Assembly: GCA_027257055.1 (NCBI GenBank)
Contig: JAPVLO010000007.1
Coordinates: 5,270,001-5,334,000, forward strand
Source: Cephalopachus bancanus
Taxonomy: Eukaryota > Chordata > Mammalia > Primates > Tarsiidae
Length of the DNA: 64,000 bases
Reading direction: 5' to 3'
Part shown: positions 33,960 through 44,430 of the stretch, piece after piece
How the letters are laid out: every line of letters starts with the position of its first letter
How positions within the stretch are numbered: position 1 is the stretch's first letter
Notes under the pieces: model-generated
What the model saw: the letters and a program-made list of their open reading frames with translations, nothing else
The model's database searches: none
What the model was told of the DNA's origin: nothing
Position numbers and translations under genes: made by a program

Positions 33960-34205
33960 GACCACTTGTCTTTGCTGTGACAGACATGTGAGACTGACAC
34001 ACGGCCTCTACTTTCTTGGAACTTAGAGTCCAATAATCATGCCAACCCATTTCCAATAAGAACTGTGAAAAGTGCTTCAAAAGAAGGGTACAAGGTACTA
34101 ACAGGGCACCTAATGTATTCCACAGCCAAAGACTCCACAGTCACAAAGACATGACACCAGCCTGTGTTTGAGAGCAAGACATAAGCCTTTTCATAAGCCA
34201 TTGAG
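33960..34205 (-). mobile_element. L2 LINE 3' end, reverse orientation
   Basis: GAGACTGACACACGGCCTCTAC, TTGGAACTTAGAGTCCAATAATC, AACTGTGAAAAGTGCTTCAAAAG and GTACAAGGTACTAACAGGGCACCTAATG match the reversed L2 terminus in order. Confidence 0.6.
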
Positions 34206-35030
34206 ATTCTGGGGTCACTTGTTACTGAAGCCATGACCTACCTACACTGATTAATGCTGGAGCCTTCAAAGGTTTTATGCTCTTGTTGCAGAACCTTAAA
34301 CATATACATAAAACTGGTTTCTTAAATGCATTGCAAATGTAGGTTGAGATCTGTCTAGGTTCCAACACTGATGCACAACAGACACACACGTGCACACACA
34401 CATATATTCGCACATAACTAACTATTCAAGAATTCTAGTTAAATATTGTTCTTTTCATGTTCTTGACTCGCAGCCAATTTCCTGATATAATCTGAATGAA
34501 AATTATTTTTTGGCAAGGACTACTAACCTGAAGCTTCTTTTACCTTAATTCATAATCATTTTGTATCTTATATTCCAGCCTAGAACGAATATTCATCTAC
34601 TTATCCACATTACATTTGCTGAGCAGAAAAACTCTTCAGGAACGTAACATATTCCAAAAGACGGATAAACAAAGGCACACTTCACCAGCTACAGAACAAA
34701 TGAGCATCCTCTGCCCATAACGGCCATTTTAAAATGATACCAGGAGGCGCTTAGAGCCCTGAGAGCTAATAAATACGGGTGCCTGGAGAAATCAGAAGAC
34801 ACACTCTCGGTCTCCACTTTCCTAATAATCAATGAGGTCATCTGCGTGGGTCAGAGGAAAAGTAAACCTGAGAGCATTAGGCCAGAGTCTGATGATTTCA
34901 AATCTGTTCATATGCAGGTCTTCAATTCTTCCTGTTACTTTGTTGTTGTTTTTTAGGAGGCTAATTCATTCAAGAGAACACCTTTCCATCTGGCCACACA
35001 GAATCTGAAAACAGAGAGTTCCCATTCATG
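34206..35030. promoter_or_regulatory. Unique AT-rich block, candidate conserved non-coding DNA
   Basis: 34240-34430 is unremarkable and includes a short CA run at 34380-34402. 34430-34990 is AT-rich and repeat-free, with CTTAATTCATAATCATTTTG, CCTAATAATCAATGAGGTC and GGCTAATTCATTC. Texture suggests regulatory constraint; nothing specific identifies a target gene. Confidence 0.27.
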
Positions 35031-35479
35031 AGCTCATCTGCTACTCCTCAGTGGTTTCCCACAGTCCCCCTGTGTGACTGGGGGACTCCCTTCCAAGACA
35101 AGGTGATCAACCAGAGAAGGGGTTGTGGTACCCATGTCCCTCCCAGGCCATGGCTGCCCATCTTTCCTGCCATGGCAGAACACATCCTGTAGCCTAATCC
35201 TTATAATCCATGCTGTTCCAGGAGGCCAAAGGCCAGTCTTCCTAAGACCCCAAGTACGTGACTGGCACACCGACTGTGTATTCGTTTTTAAGAGGCTTCA
35301 TGAGTTCCAGACATCAAGATTAAACAACCAGGCTTCAGTTGCACCCGCCATCCATTGATCCATGGACAAGAAAGGCGACGCTCACTCTCACAAAATGACC
35401 TGCCCTGCAGCCTCTCAAGTGGGGACAGGCTTCTCGAAGTCCTGCTCATGCGGTCTCTGGTCTACCGTTAGTCAGGTTT
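35031..35479. other. Unique sequence, nothing recognised
   Basis: No gene or repeat recognised. Confidence 0.45.
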
Positions 35480-35700
35480 CTCCATTACACTTTAAAGATG
35501 TCCACACTGAAAGTGGTCATAGAAATACAATGAACAGATGGGCCGACAGGACCTTCTGCCAATCACTTCCAATTACTCAGCTGTCTATTAATAGCACATG
35601 GCAATTAATCAACAAAGGTGTTTATCATCTGAGAAGGAGCTTCTACCTCACAATAATGTTATTCACCAGTCTTTTCATCTGCTAGTTTTCAAGGCTGCTA
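35480..35700. promoter_or_regulatory. Candidate conserved non-coding block
   Basis: CCAATCACTTCCAATTACTCAG, CTATTAATAGCACATGGCAATTAATC and TGTTTATCATCTG lie close together in unique DNA. The paired TAAT/ATTA cores resemble homeodomain-bound enhancers. Confidence 0.3.
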
Positions 35701-35741
35701 AAAACTGTGATCTCAATCTCCCTCCTCACCCCAGTTTATCT

Positions 35742-35764
35742 TAAAAAAAAAAAAAAAAAAAAAA
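35742..35764 (+). repeat. Poly(A) run
   Basis: A 22-base A run without an adjacent SINE or LINE end that I can recognise. Confidence 0.9.
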
Positions 35765-37244
35765 GGACGAACCCAAGTAATCCTTCCCTGACAGTTCAGT
35801 CAACAAAGGTAATGCTATATTTTGGCTACTTCATGACTAACAGATTTGGTCAATATCAGGCCATAAAATTGTTTTGTTTGTCATTGGAGTCATTTATTTC
35901 TCCCTCGAGTTTACATAGCTGAAGCGAAAGTTCAATAAAAGCAGTGACAGTGACAGACGTTTATGGGGTCCAGCGATGTGCTGCATTCTGTGCTGAGTAC
36001 TCATCCTGTTTCCATTTGCTCACAGCCAAGGGCAGTGGTTTCAACCAAAATGGTATTCCCTGAAAACGGTAGGGAAGTCCACAGACCAACACCTCAGCAG
36101 TGCTCGCACAATGAGGCATATTTATCTAGTACTCTGTCCTATCTCACTTTTCCAGAAAAGCTACTGGTGAAGTCAGGGCAAGGTGGTGTTTCCCATAAAG
36201 GACGTGGGGAAGGCTAGCATTCCAAGCTGCCTCTCGTGGAGATGGTAAGACGGCTACTGCCTGCTACTGCCTGCTGCTGCCGTCTAATAGGATCACAACT
36301 CTCCATTCCTTTGAAGATGTAAACATCTTTAGTTCACATTCTAAAACTGTGATCATGTCACTTTGGCCAGTGTAGCCCTTTCTGGGCCTAAAATCAGATT
36401 TCCTGTATCTATATGCAATAGTCAGAGTTTACAAGTAAACAGCATCAAGTAAAAACCCACAGGGCTAAGGAATGATCACCAGTTCTGTGGCCCCCTCTAG
36501 ACCTTTGATCCGCAATTATTTATGACGCATAACTTACATACCATCCTGGAGTCCTGTTTGGAAAGTCCAAGATGCCTTAGAGAAGCCCCTTCAGAAGCAC
36601 CCCGACAGATGATTACCTAGACTTTGTTTACGCATCCACCATGGAGGCTGCATCACATGCCAGCCAGTGGTGAGCGGGCAACTGGCTCTCTGTTGGAAGG
36701 CTCTGGTTGTAGGGAACATGTCTATGTGTTCACCCCAAATGGCCCCCTGGATATCCCTCCGCTGCTGCAGTAACATTGGGGCTAGGGTGGGTCTCATTCC
36801 TATCACCTGGCAGTCCTCCACATGTCTGACCTTCCTTCCCTTACTCGGCCTCTTTCCCAACACCCGCCTTCCTGCTGGGATTACTTGTATCATACAATTA
36901 GGATGTTATTTCCTAGCTTCCCATTCAATTTAAAGTTTAAATGATTGGATTACACGTACCTGGGCCTTAAAATTATGTCAAAGAGGCTTTCTGGGAATTA
37001 GACTTCGTTAATTAACTCATCTTCTTAAACTCAGTGATATCCTCTTTATTCATAAAAGGAACTCAGAGGCAGTAAGATGGCATTTAAAATTGGCAAGCAA
37101 ATAACTCTTTAAAGGTGGGACAAATTCAGGGGATGTTTCCTTTCAAACATCCCAAATGAGCTGCTCTTGATGGGACACTGAAGTGCTGCTCCAATCCAGC
37201 ACACAGAAGGGTACTTCTCAAATTCTCTATTGGATAATGAATCC
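35765..37244. other. Unique sequence, nothing recognised
   Basis: No gene or repeat supported. 36980-37120 is AT-rich with GTTAATTAACTC and could be conserved. Confidence 0.45.
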
Positions 37245-37252
37245 CTCTAAGG

Positions 37253-37531
37253 ACAGCAGTTCCCCAACCTTTTTGGCATTAGGGACCAGCTTCATGGAAG
37301 ACAAGTCTACAGATAAGGGTGGGGGTGGAGGGGTCATCAGGCACACATGGCCTAGTTCTCTCACATGTATAGTTCACGATAGGGTTCACCATTCTATGAG
37401 GATCTAATGTTACAGCTGATCTGACAGTGGTGGAGCTCTGTCTGCCCACTGCTCACCTCCTGCTGTGCGGCCAGGTTCATAACAGGTCACAGATCAGTAC
37501 CAGCCTACAGCCCAGGGGTTGGGGACACCTG
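37253..37531 (+). mobile_element. hAT (Charlie-type) non-autonomous DNA transposon
   Basis: Ends are inverted repeats: CAGCAGTTCCCCAACCTTTTTGG on the left, and CAGGTGTCCCCAACCCC in reverse on the right. Inside are AGGGACCAGCTTCATGGAAGAC, CTATGAGGATCTAATG, GCTCACCTCCTGCTGTGCGGCC and ACAGGTCACAGATCAGTACC. CTCTAAGG (37245-37252) and ATCTAAGG (37532-37539) form a near-perfect 8-bp target duplication, as expected for hAT. Confidence 0.88.
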
Positions 37532-38169
37532 ATCTAAGGCATCCAATCCACAGCTGGGCCTGGGAGGGAACTGGGCTTGAGGGAACATCAGTATGTCCAC
37601 ATCACAGGCCTGGGGAAGGCACGGCACAGACCACAAGCACATGTTACAACTCCTCTTATACTCACAAAGCCCCATAACCTCACTCACAGCTTGAGTGACT
37701 GTGAGTGAGGTCATGGGGCTCTTGAGTTTTACCTGGACCAGAGAGTTCCATCTCTTGTGAGAGATTCTGGTGCTTAAAAACAATTATGTACCATTTCTTC
37801 ATCAAGTCCATAACAAGACCAACACTGTTTATTTAACTATGAGATATTTGAGACACATAGCAGTGTTCAAGAAATGCTCACACACACCCCACTAAAATTC
37901 GGCAAACAAGAGCAGCCACCATCTTTGCTTCGGATCTGTAGAACTACTCCACATTACAGAGGAAGACCTCCTTTCTCACAGTCCTCCAGCCTGGTCCCTT
38001 ACTCCATGGCGGGCACCACGACGGGGAATGTGGTTGGAGTATCCTCTCGGGCTATGACTATGTCTTCATTCCACATGAACACACAAACACAATACACCAC
38101 ACAAAGTGCCCCATCTTGTCAATATCATTCTGCAATTTTTATAAGCCATCATGTTAGGGATTTATCTAT
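37532..38169. other. Unique sequence containing a long hairpin
   Basis: Contains the inverted repeat at 37668-37720, listed separately. The rest has no recognised gene. The last part may be decayed L1. Confidence 0.45.
37668..37720. repeat. Long inverted repeat, 22-bp arms, 9-nt loop
   Basis: The arm at 37668-37689 (starting AGCCCCAT and ending CTCACAG) pairs with 37699-37720 at 21 of 22 positions. The one mismatch is A against C. The loop is CTTGAGTGA. It is not inside any repeat I recognise. Confidence 0.9.
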
Positions 38170-38370
38170 GGGAAGGAATATAAATCCACACGTATATAGT
38201 TTATCACAGAATCTCACTGTGGGAATATGCCACAATTTACACATTTATTCTCCTATCGTTGGAAATTTTAGTTTCTTTTTGTTTTTGCTATTATGAATAA
38301 TACTGCAACAAATTTTCTGTGTATTCTCCTTGGAGACACGTTCAAGAACGTCTCTAGGTGTTTGCTCCCG
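38170..38370 (+). mobile_element. Old L1 3' fragment
   Basis: TTACACATTTATTCTCCTATCG, TTTTTGTTTTTGCTATTATGAATAATACTGC and CTCCTTGGAGACACG match an old L1 3' type (consensus TTGCTATTATGAATAAAGCTGC). Confidence 0.65.
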
Positions 38371-39649
38371 AAACAGCAAAGTTGCTTCAGGACTTTCATG
38401 CACACAAAATGAATGATGGAAATGTCTCTAAGATGCTCAGTCTTCCAATGCTGTCTTGGCCCTAAGGATAGTTCGACATTTAAAAAAATAAACACTTTCT
38501 GGGGAACCATTAGTGTAATTAAAAAGTGGATTTTTAATTCCAATTTAAATTTCTACACTGGTAAGTGCTTGATATCATTATTAAAAATAAACAGTAATGG
38601 TCAGTCAGGGAACAACTTCGTCTAGAAGGTCAGAGACGATTCCATGAAAAAAAAAATGACAGCTAAATCTGGGTCAGAAGACCAAATGAAGTGGACAAGG
38701 TGCAAATATTTAGGCAGGAGAACAGGCAGAGACAAACTCCCAAGTCTGGTGGGTCCTGGCTTGTTCTCTGGTTCCTGTTCTTCTGGAGAACACCTAGTGG
38801 TAAACCAAATAGCATCTATGACTCTCCCACTTCTATTCCTGCTCAGGTCTTATTTTCAAGTCCTCAGCTGCTACCAAGAAGAATGTTCCCCTCTGAGGTT
38901 TTTAGGTACAGGAAAAACCTTCTTCTGGCTTTAAACTCCTGATTTTCTTCTTGCTAATCTTCCTACTTAAACTTGACAACTTCTGCTTTTTAAATGTTTT
39001 GAAGTAAAGACTGTAGAAAATGAATAGTTAAACATTTGGTCTAATGTTTCTTTCTTTGGTAATACCAAAAGGACACACCAAGCACCATGACTTTTCTGAG
39101 GATAGCTAGAGGTGGTTCAATGATTAGAATCTCTCCTTGTTCCTGCCATCTCTGCAAGTCCTGCTACCTATCCTTGTGACTAAAACCTTGCACAAGACCC
39201 CAATGAAGAGTAGGAGTCCTTGGATATCTGCCCAGTTAATAAGAAAACTGTATATACTATTGTGAAATAACCAAACTAATTAACCCCCTGCAGTTTCAGA
39301 AAACTAAAAACCCCAGGGCAGAAACTCACACATCTCAAAATTACCAGAAAAAAGAAGTAAGTGCCATTTCTGTCTTAGCAGGGCAAATCAGTGGTGCGGG
39401 TACAGGTTTAAAAAGTAGGAAAAATCACACACTGCAAAGGAAAAACATCACACCTCAAAGAAACAGAAGTGTTATGGATTATGAAGGTCACGGAATGGGA
39501 GGTCAACCTTCCCAGACAAAGAGGACAGTTCAACATGGCAAGAAAAGGTGAGGCTGATACACCCAGGGAGAGACTCTGAAATGAACACACGTTAAAGTCC
39601 TGGATATAAATACTGAAGGAAGCTCAGGATGAGACCTAGGAGGTGTCTA
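38371..39649. other. Unique sequence, nothing recognised
   Basis: About 1.3 kb with no gene or repeat that I can support. Confidence 0.45.
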
Positions 39650-40204
39650 TAAATCATCTGCTTCATCATCGTCATCATCATCACTATTATCATTTTCATC
39701 ATTATTTCTTCATTTTATTATCAACATAGTTTTTATCATCATCATCTTTGCATTATCATTATCATTATTATCATCATCATCATCACCGTCACTTTATCAT
39801 TATCATTATTATCACCATTACTATCATCTTCATTATTATTATCATAATGATCATCCTCACGGTCATCACTGTCATCATCTTCGTTATTATAATTATCATC
39901 ATCATTGTCATGATTATCATCATCTTCATTATCAATCACCTTCCTCTTTCTCATCATCTTCATCATCATCAGCATCATTTTTATCATTATATCTTCACAT
40001 CATCATCATCACTGTCATCATCATCATAATTATCACAATCAGCCTCCTCCTCCTCCTCCTCATCATCATAATTAACATCTATACTGTCATCATCCTCATC
40101 CTCATCATCTTCATTATCATTATCATCTTCACATCAACATCATTGTTATCACCACCATCACCATCACCACATTCATCTTTATCATCACCATCATCTTCAT
40201 CATC
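39650..40204 (+). repeat. (ATC/TCA)n triplet array, AT-rich
   Basis: About 550 bp of CAT, ATT and TCA triplets with TTC, CTC and GTC variants. It grades into (CTC)n at 40043-40060. Open frames are Ile/His or Asp/Met runs. The array ends where a reversed MIR begins. Confidence 0.95.
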
Positions 40205-40410
40205 ATCATTGCCCGACAACGCACTCTGCCAGCCATGCTAAAAAAGATAACTCATTAAGTTCTCAGGCACCCCTGGGGTATGGTTGCCTAGACATGAAGC
40301 ATGGGTCATTCAGAGAGGCAAAGTAGCTTGTCCAGGACAATCACAGCCAAGAACACTGAGTTGGATTTGTACCCAGGCAGGCCCATGTATCTCAAGCCCT
40401 TGCCATGAAC
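40205..40410 (-). repeat. MIR SINE, reverse orientation, abutting the triplet array
   Basis: GATAACTCATTAAGTTCTCAGGC, CATTCAGAGAGGCAAAGTAGCTTGTCC and GAGTTGGATTTGTACCCAGGCAGG match the reversed MIR. The right part is clear; the left part that meets the array is weaker. Confidence 0.65.
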
Positions 40411-41098
40411 TTCACAGTAAGAGGGAGCTAAGACACAGAGAAGGGCTGTGTCAGTCCAAAGTTACACATAGGCTTCTGCTAGCCAGACCACCTCTCCTCA
40501 CCTCTCTGATCGCTGCTCCTCCCTGATGAGACTGGAACATGCCTCTACTGAGCAGGTGCTATTTCAACAGAAGAGAGGCAGGAAGGGACCACAAGTGGCA
40601 GGAAACTTACCACCTTTCTTGTAAGTTCCAGCAGTACAAGGAGGACAGACAGACAGGTACCAGGACTCAGGGACTCTTCCTTCAAATGATTTTCTATGAC
40701 TTGGGCAATCAACACTCTGAAATAAGATTCTACACTGATAACTCCCACCTCCCCCATTATTAGGCCAAAAAGAAGAGTGTCCCTACAGGCACCAATGGCT
40801 GGCCAGGGAAGGTCCAAGCCTCCTTCCATCAAATACTCAGTGAGGATCTACTGTGCACAGAGGCTAGGCACTGACTGAGGGAGGCTGAAAGAGACCCACA
40901 GAAAGGGTTTCCAGACAGGGCACCAAAAGGGGTTTTAAGATATGCCAGGTGTTGTGCTGGAGACCACGAGCCACAAGAGTGCAAGGAAGAGCATGATGGT
41001 GGTGCTGGTAGGAAGGAATCAGGGAAGAGTCCATGAAACATTCAGATTTAGTGACAATAATGCTGATGGTGGAGGAGGAAGCAGGGAAGAAGGGGAAG
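40411..41098. other. Unique sequence, nothing firmly recognised
   Basis: 40830-40890 faintly recalls a reversed L2 end (GAGGATCTACTGTGCAC...GGCTAGGCACTG), but the match is too weak to call. Confidence 0.4.
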
Positions 41099-41144
41099 GC
41101 CAGGCACAAGCATCTCTCTTTTAATCTTTAAAATATCCCCATTG
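41099..41144 (-). repeat. MIR SINE, reverse orientation, left part
   Basis: GCCAGGCACAAGCATCTC, TTTTAATCTTTAAAATATCCCCATT follow the MIR reverse complement up to the ATCCCCATTTTACAG motif, where a mariner splits it. Confidence 0.65.
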
Positions 41145-41146
41145 TA

Positions 41147-41522
41147 CGAGGTCCAACCATTGAGTTTGCAAACTCATCCTAGAAAAAGTGCTCCGTAGCT
41201 CATTGCTGAGTATCACTACGGTCACCTCTGCAGAACTCCCCTTGGGAAGCCATGCGTCAATGCCAATGCCTCGTCCACCCATCAAAGCAATTTTAGAATT
41301 CTTTTTCTGGAATGGCCATCAGAGCCGTTGCCATGTTACCCTTGATGTTTTGAATGTCATCAAATGTCTTCTTTTCAATATTTCCTTTATCTTCAGGTAA
41401 AGAAAAAATTCACTAGGGACCAGATCAAGTGAGCAGGGAGGGTGTTTCGAGACAGTTATTTGTTCAATGCTGCCAGAGTAAGTGCACAGTGGCAAGTTTG
41501 AGAACCTAATTGTCAGACCTTG
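41147..41522 (-). mobile_element. Mariner-like DNA transposon, short (376 bp), with TA duplication
   Basis: The left end CGAGGTCCAACCATTGAGTTTGCAAACTC pairs with the right end, whose reverse reads CAAGGTCTGACAATTAGGTTCTCAAACTT. TA flanks both sides (41145-41146 and 41523-41524). The termini differ from those of the 14-kb and 50-kb mariner copies, so this is another family. It is internally deleted. Confidence 0.9.
41319..41522 (-). pseudogene. Mariner transposase remnant
   Basis: On the minus strand the frame contains HPPCSLDLVPSEFFLYLK followed by IKEILKRRHLMTF. This corresponds to the region around the third catalytic Asp of mariner transposases (usual form HPPYSPDLAPSDF). Only this segment and short flanks survive, and there is no N-terminal DNA-binding domain. 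The product would be inactive. Upstream, minus-strand sequence toward 41147 also resembles the end of the gene but is broken. Confidence 0.8.
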
Positions 41523-41524
41523 TA

Positions 41525-41640
41525 TAGATAAGAAAAGCAAGGCTTAGTTGAGCTCATATGATTTACCATATCCACTTAGTGGCTCATAGCCACTAAGTGG
41601 ATCTATTTGGGATTCAGGCAGGCAAGATGGAGAGCTGTCC
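41525..41640 (-). repeat. MIR SINE, reverse orientation, right part, containing a palindrome
   Basis: GATAAGAAAAGCAAGGCTTAGTTGAGC and then CACTAAGTGGATCTATTTGGGATTCAGGCAGG continue the MIR from 41144. Within it lies a perfect 33-bp inverted repeat at 41570-41602. Confidence 0.65.
41570..41602. repeat. Perfect inverted repeat, 15-bp arms, 3-nt loop
   Basis: ATCCACTTAGTGGCT, then CAT, then AGCCACTAAGTGGAT. The arms are perfectly complementary. It lies where a MIR normally has CTAGTAAGTGGCAGAG, so it looks like a local fold-back duplication of that segment. Confidence 0.97.
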
Positions 41641-43348
41641 GACAAACGGAAACATGTCAGGTTGGGGAGTTGATGAGAATGCATCTTCTGGGGTCAGACC
41701 TGCAACTTCCTCCCTGGCAGTATCAAGACACGAGCTGGATATGAGGAAATGGTCAGAGATCTCCTCATGCAGCAAGAAGTTTAAGAGTTCAGCATGGTGG
41801 GGATGGGGGTTGCATTTCTGTTCTCACCAGAAAACAAGTGAAATAAATAAGGGCCATTTGTCAATAGATCTTTGCATGAGCCTCAATGATTCAAACCAGA
41901 TAAGAGAAGTAGAAACAGTCATGAGAGGGCAGAACCAGTTCCTGTCAAAGTTGCCCTTTAAAGACCAGGATGGCTGAGACTGGAGGCAGCTGGCCTGAAC
42001 CAAACCCTAAACCTCGGGCACTCAACCTAGGGAAGTACACAGTGAGACCTGTTATGTCCTTCTGCAAAGGTGAGCCTGAATGTTCTCTGTGGGGGAGGGG
42101 GAAGTTCCTGACTATCTGCACTATATATTGATCCCATCTCAGTCTGAATTTTCTGAAGATTCCTTGGTGAGAATCTGAGTGAGTCATGGACATTCAAACT
42201 CATGTGCTCATTCTCTTATTAGCAACAATTGCTGGTGCAATTAAGGTCCCACTGGGTACCTCTCAGTGGAGAGCTCAGCTTGCCCAAGAAGCCTCAACTG
42301 AGTGAGTGACTAGCAGCATCTAGACCAGATGTGATCCACTCACGGGGCCAATATCTACACTCTGCATATCACAAACAAGGTGAAATGAAATGTTTAAAAT
42401 ATGTAATCTCTCTGCCTAGAATCTTCAAATGCCTTACATGTGGTTTATTCCTAAGTTTTTGAACAAGATGAATATAATGACCTTCAATCACCCTTGGGCC
42501 ACATACACTGCACCTTGAGCTGCTGCATGGGGCACAGATGCCACTGCCAACATGGCCCCCATGCACTAACCCCAGGTCAACTACATCATTAGGGAAGGAG
42601 TCAGCACAAACACAGTGATATCTGTCAACAGCCACATGCCCTCCTCTTGCTGACTTTCTGGAAGCTCTCGTGCCAACAACATGAAACTCACATGCCAGAG
42701 AGAACGGTCAGGGTGTTTTGTATCATGAGCTTCCAGCAGCAGTGTTACTTCTGCCATCACACATATCCCTGCCTCTCCCATCTACTGAGAGGCCTCTGAG
42801 ACTTTAACAGTGCCAAAGGCTTAGCCCAGCCCCTATGCAGATCTCATCAACTAAAGAGGACTGCCTGGGTTTTATTTAGGCAGGTGAGAAAAAAGGGTCT
42901 CATTTTCCTTCCTGCGGGTGCCTTCTTGAGTTATCACACGGCATCTTGGTTCCACAGCAGAACAAGCGCCCCTCAGATGGCCCCCATGTCATCGTCATCT
43001 GGAGGCTCCAAGCACCCAGAATAAGACCAGACAGGCAAGACACAGGACTCCTGCTTTTGATCAGCACCTATGCACTTAGCATACGCATAAGCACCCAGGA
43101 CCCAGGACATGCCAGGCGCAGGGCTCAGGACACAGGGCAGCAAGCAGACAAACACATAGCGTCCTCACTCTGGAGGGAAACAGTCAGAAAACACAGGCAG
43201 GACAGCTGCAGGATGGGTGCAGAGCCTATGCTGTGCCAGGAAGAATATCCCAGGAGACAGCTAGAGCTGGGGATGGGGCTGAAGACAGCCACCTGCTTTA
43301 GACAAGCCATACCTGACATGGGGCCGTGTGAATTAAGACTGAGAAGAT
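41641..43348. other. Unique sequence, nothing recognised
   Basis: About 1.7 kb. 42370-42620 has a faint DNA-transposon look (CCTTCAATCACCCTTGGGCC), but no family could be named. Confidence 0.45.
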
Positions 43349-43485
43349 GGCCAGGTGCAGTGGCTCATGCCTGTGATCCCAGCACTTTGGGAGGCCGAAG
43401 TGGGGAGGATCACTTGAGCCCAGGAGTTTGAGACCAGCCTAGACAATGCAGCAAAACTTCAACTCTAACAAAAGTTAAGAAAAAA
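43349..43485 (+). mobile_element. Alu left monomer (FLAM-like)
   Basis: GGCCAGGTGCAGTGGCTCATG, CCCAGCACTTTGGGAGGCCG and GAGTTTGAGACCAGCCTAGAC are present, followed by an A-rich end without a second arm. Confidence 0.88.
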
Positions 43486-43971
43486 GGTAAAATGGATTTT
43501 ATCAATATATCTTATTTAAGAAATACACCCCAAATATTACTGCCTACATGTGAACTCCACTCCAAATGTTATTAACAGGATATTGTGGATCCTTTTCTCA
43601 TTTTGGCCTTAGAACTCCAGGGCACATTCTATACTCCTTGTGCACGTTCTACACTCCCAGCATGGTTCAGTCTGCCCTAGCCTGGGCTGCAAGCTGACCA
43701 GTGCCAGGGCCACATGCAGATGAACCCCCTGATGTTCAGAGGGGCTTCCCTGGAGGAGAGGCTGGAGCCTGGGGCTCGCCAGCCTGGAAGAGGAAGGCTT
43801 CAAAGTTTCCTGCGTAAAAGTCAGAGTGAATGAGGGGGTGAGTTGGGATTCTCAGCAAACCCAGCACCTTCACAGGGAGAAGGAAGCCTGGAGGTATGAA
43901 CACTAAATGCCAACACTCCTTACACATGAGCAGAGAAAACAGGGAGGGCCACAGACCCAGGCCCCATGGGC
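43486..43971. other. Unique sequence, nothing recognised
   Basis: Spacer between an Alu monomer and an MLT1 LTR. Confidence 0.45.
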
Positions 43972-44298
43972 TCCAAACGCTTGTGTCCCCCAAAGTCCAT
44001 GTGTTGAACCCACCCTTGTGTGGTGGTATGAAGAGGTGGGGCCATCTGGAGGTGACACGGTCCTAATGGGATTGGGTTTGTCACCTTATCAACAAAGCCT
44101 CAGGAGCTCCTTGCCCCTCCCACCACATGAGGAGAAGAAGGTGCTATCTATGAACCAGGAAGCAGGTCTTCGCCAGACATGGAATCTGCTGGCACCTTGA
44201 TCTTGGACACCAGCCTCCAGAGCTGCGAGCAATAGATCCTATGGTTATCCATCACCCAGTCTCAGGTGATGTGTTGTAGCACCAAATGGACTAAGACA
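43972..44298 (+). mobile_element. MLT1A-type ERVL-MaLR LTR
   Basis: TTGTGTCCCCCAAAGTCCATG, GAAGAGGTGGGGCCATCTGG, GGTGCTATCTATGAACCAGG, CTTGATCTTGGACACC, CCTCCAGAGCTGCGAGCAATAG and GCACCAAATGGACTAAGACA. The right end is complete; the left end is worn. Solo LTR, no coding sequence. Confidence 0.9.
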
Positions 44299-44334
44299 GG
44301 CCAGACCCACTCCTCCACCCCTTTCCATGTGGCG

Positions 44335-44430
44335 TTGGGTGATGCTTTGACCTCTGTGAGCCTGATCCTCTCCCGGAAAACAGGAACGCCAGCTACACCT
44401 GCCTCACAGGTCCTGAGCTCTGCCTGGGAC
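44335..44430 (+). repeat. MIR SINE core fragment
   Basis: TTTGACCTCTGTGAGCCTGATCC, CTCCCGGAAAACAGGAACG and TACACCTGCCTCACAGG parallel the MIR core (CTCTGTGCCTCAGTTTCC, ATCTGTAAAATGGGG and TACCTACCTCATAGGG). Confidence 0.5.

Noticed and set aside
40830..41098. Possible reversed L2
   Set aside because: Only a short faint match; not enough ordered motifs.
42370..42620. Possible DNA-transposon remnant
   Set aside because: A few suggestive words but no terminal repeats, and no family could be named.
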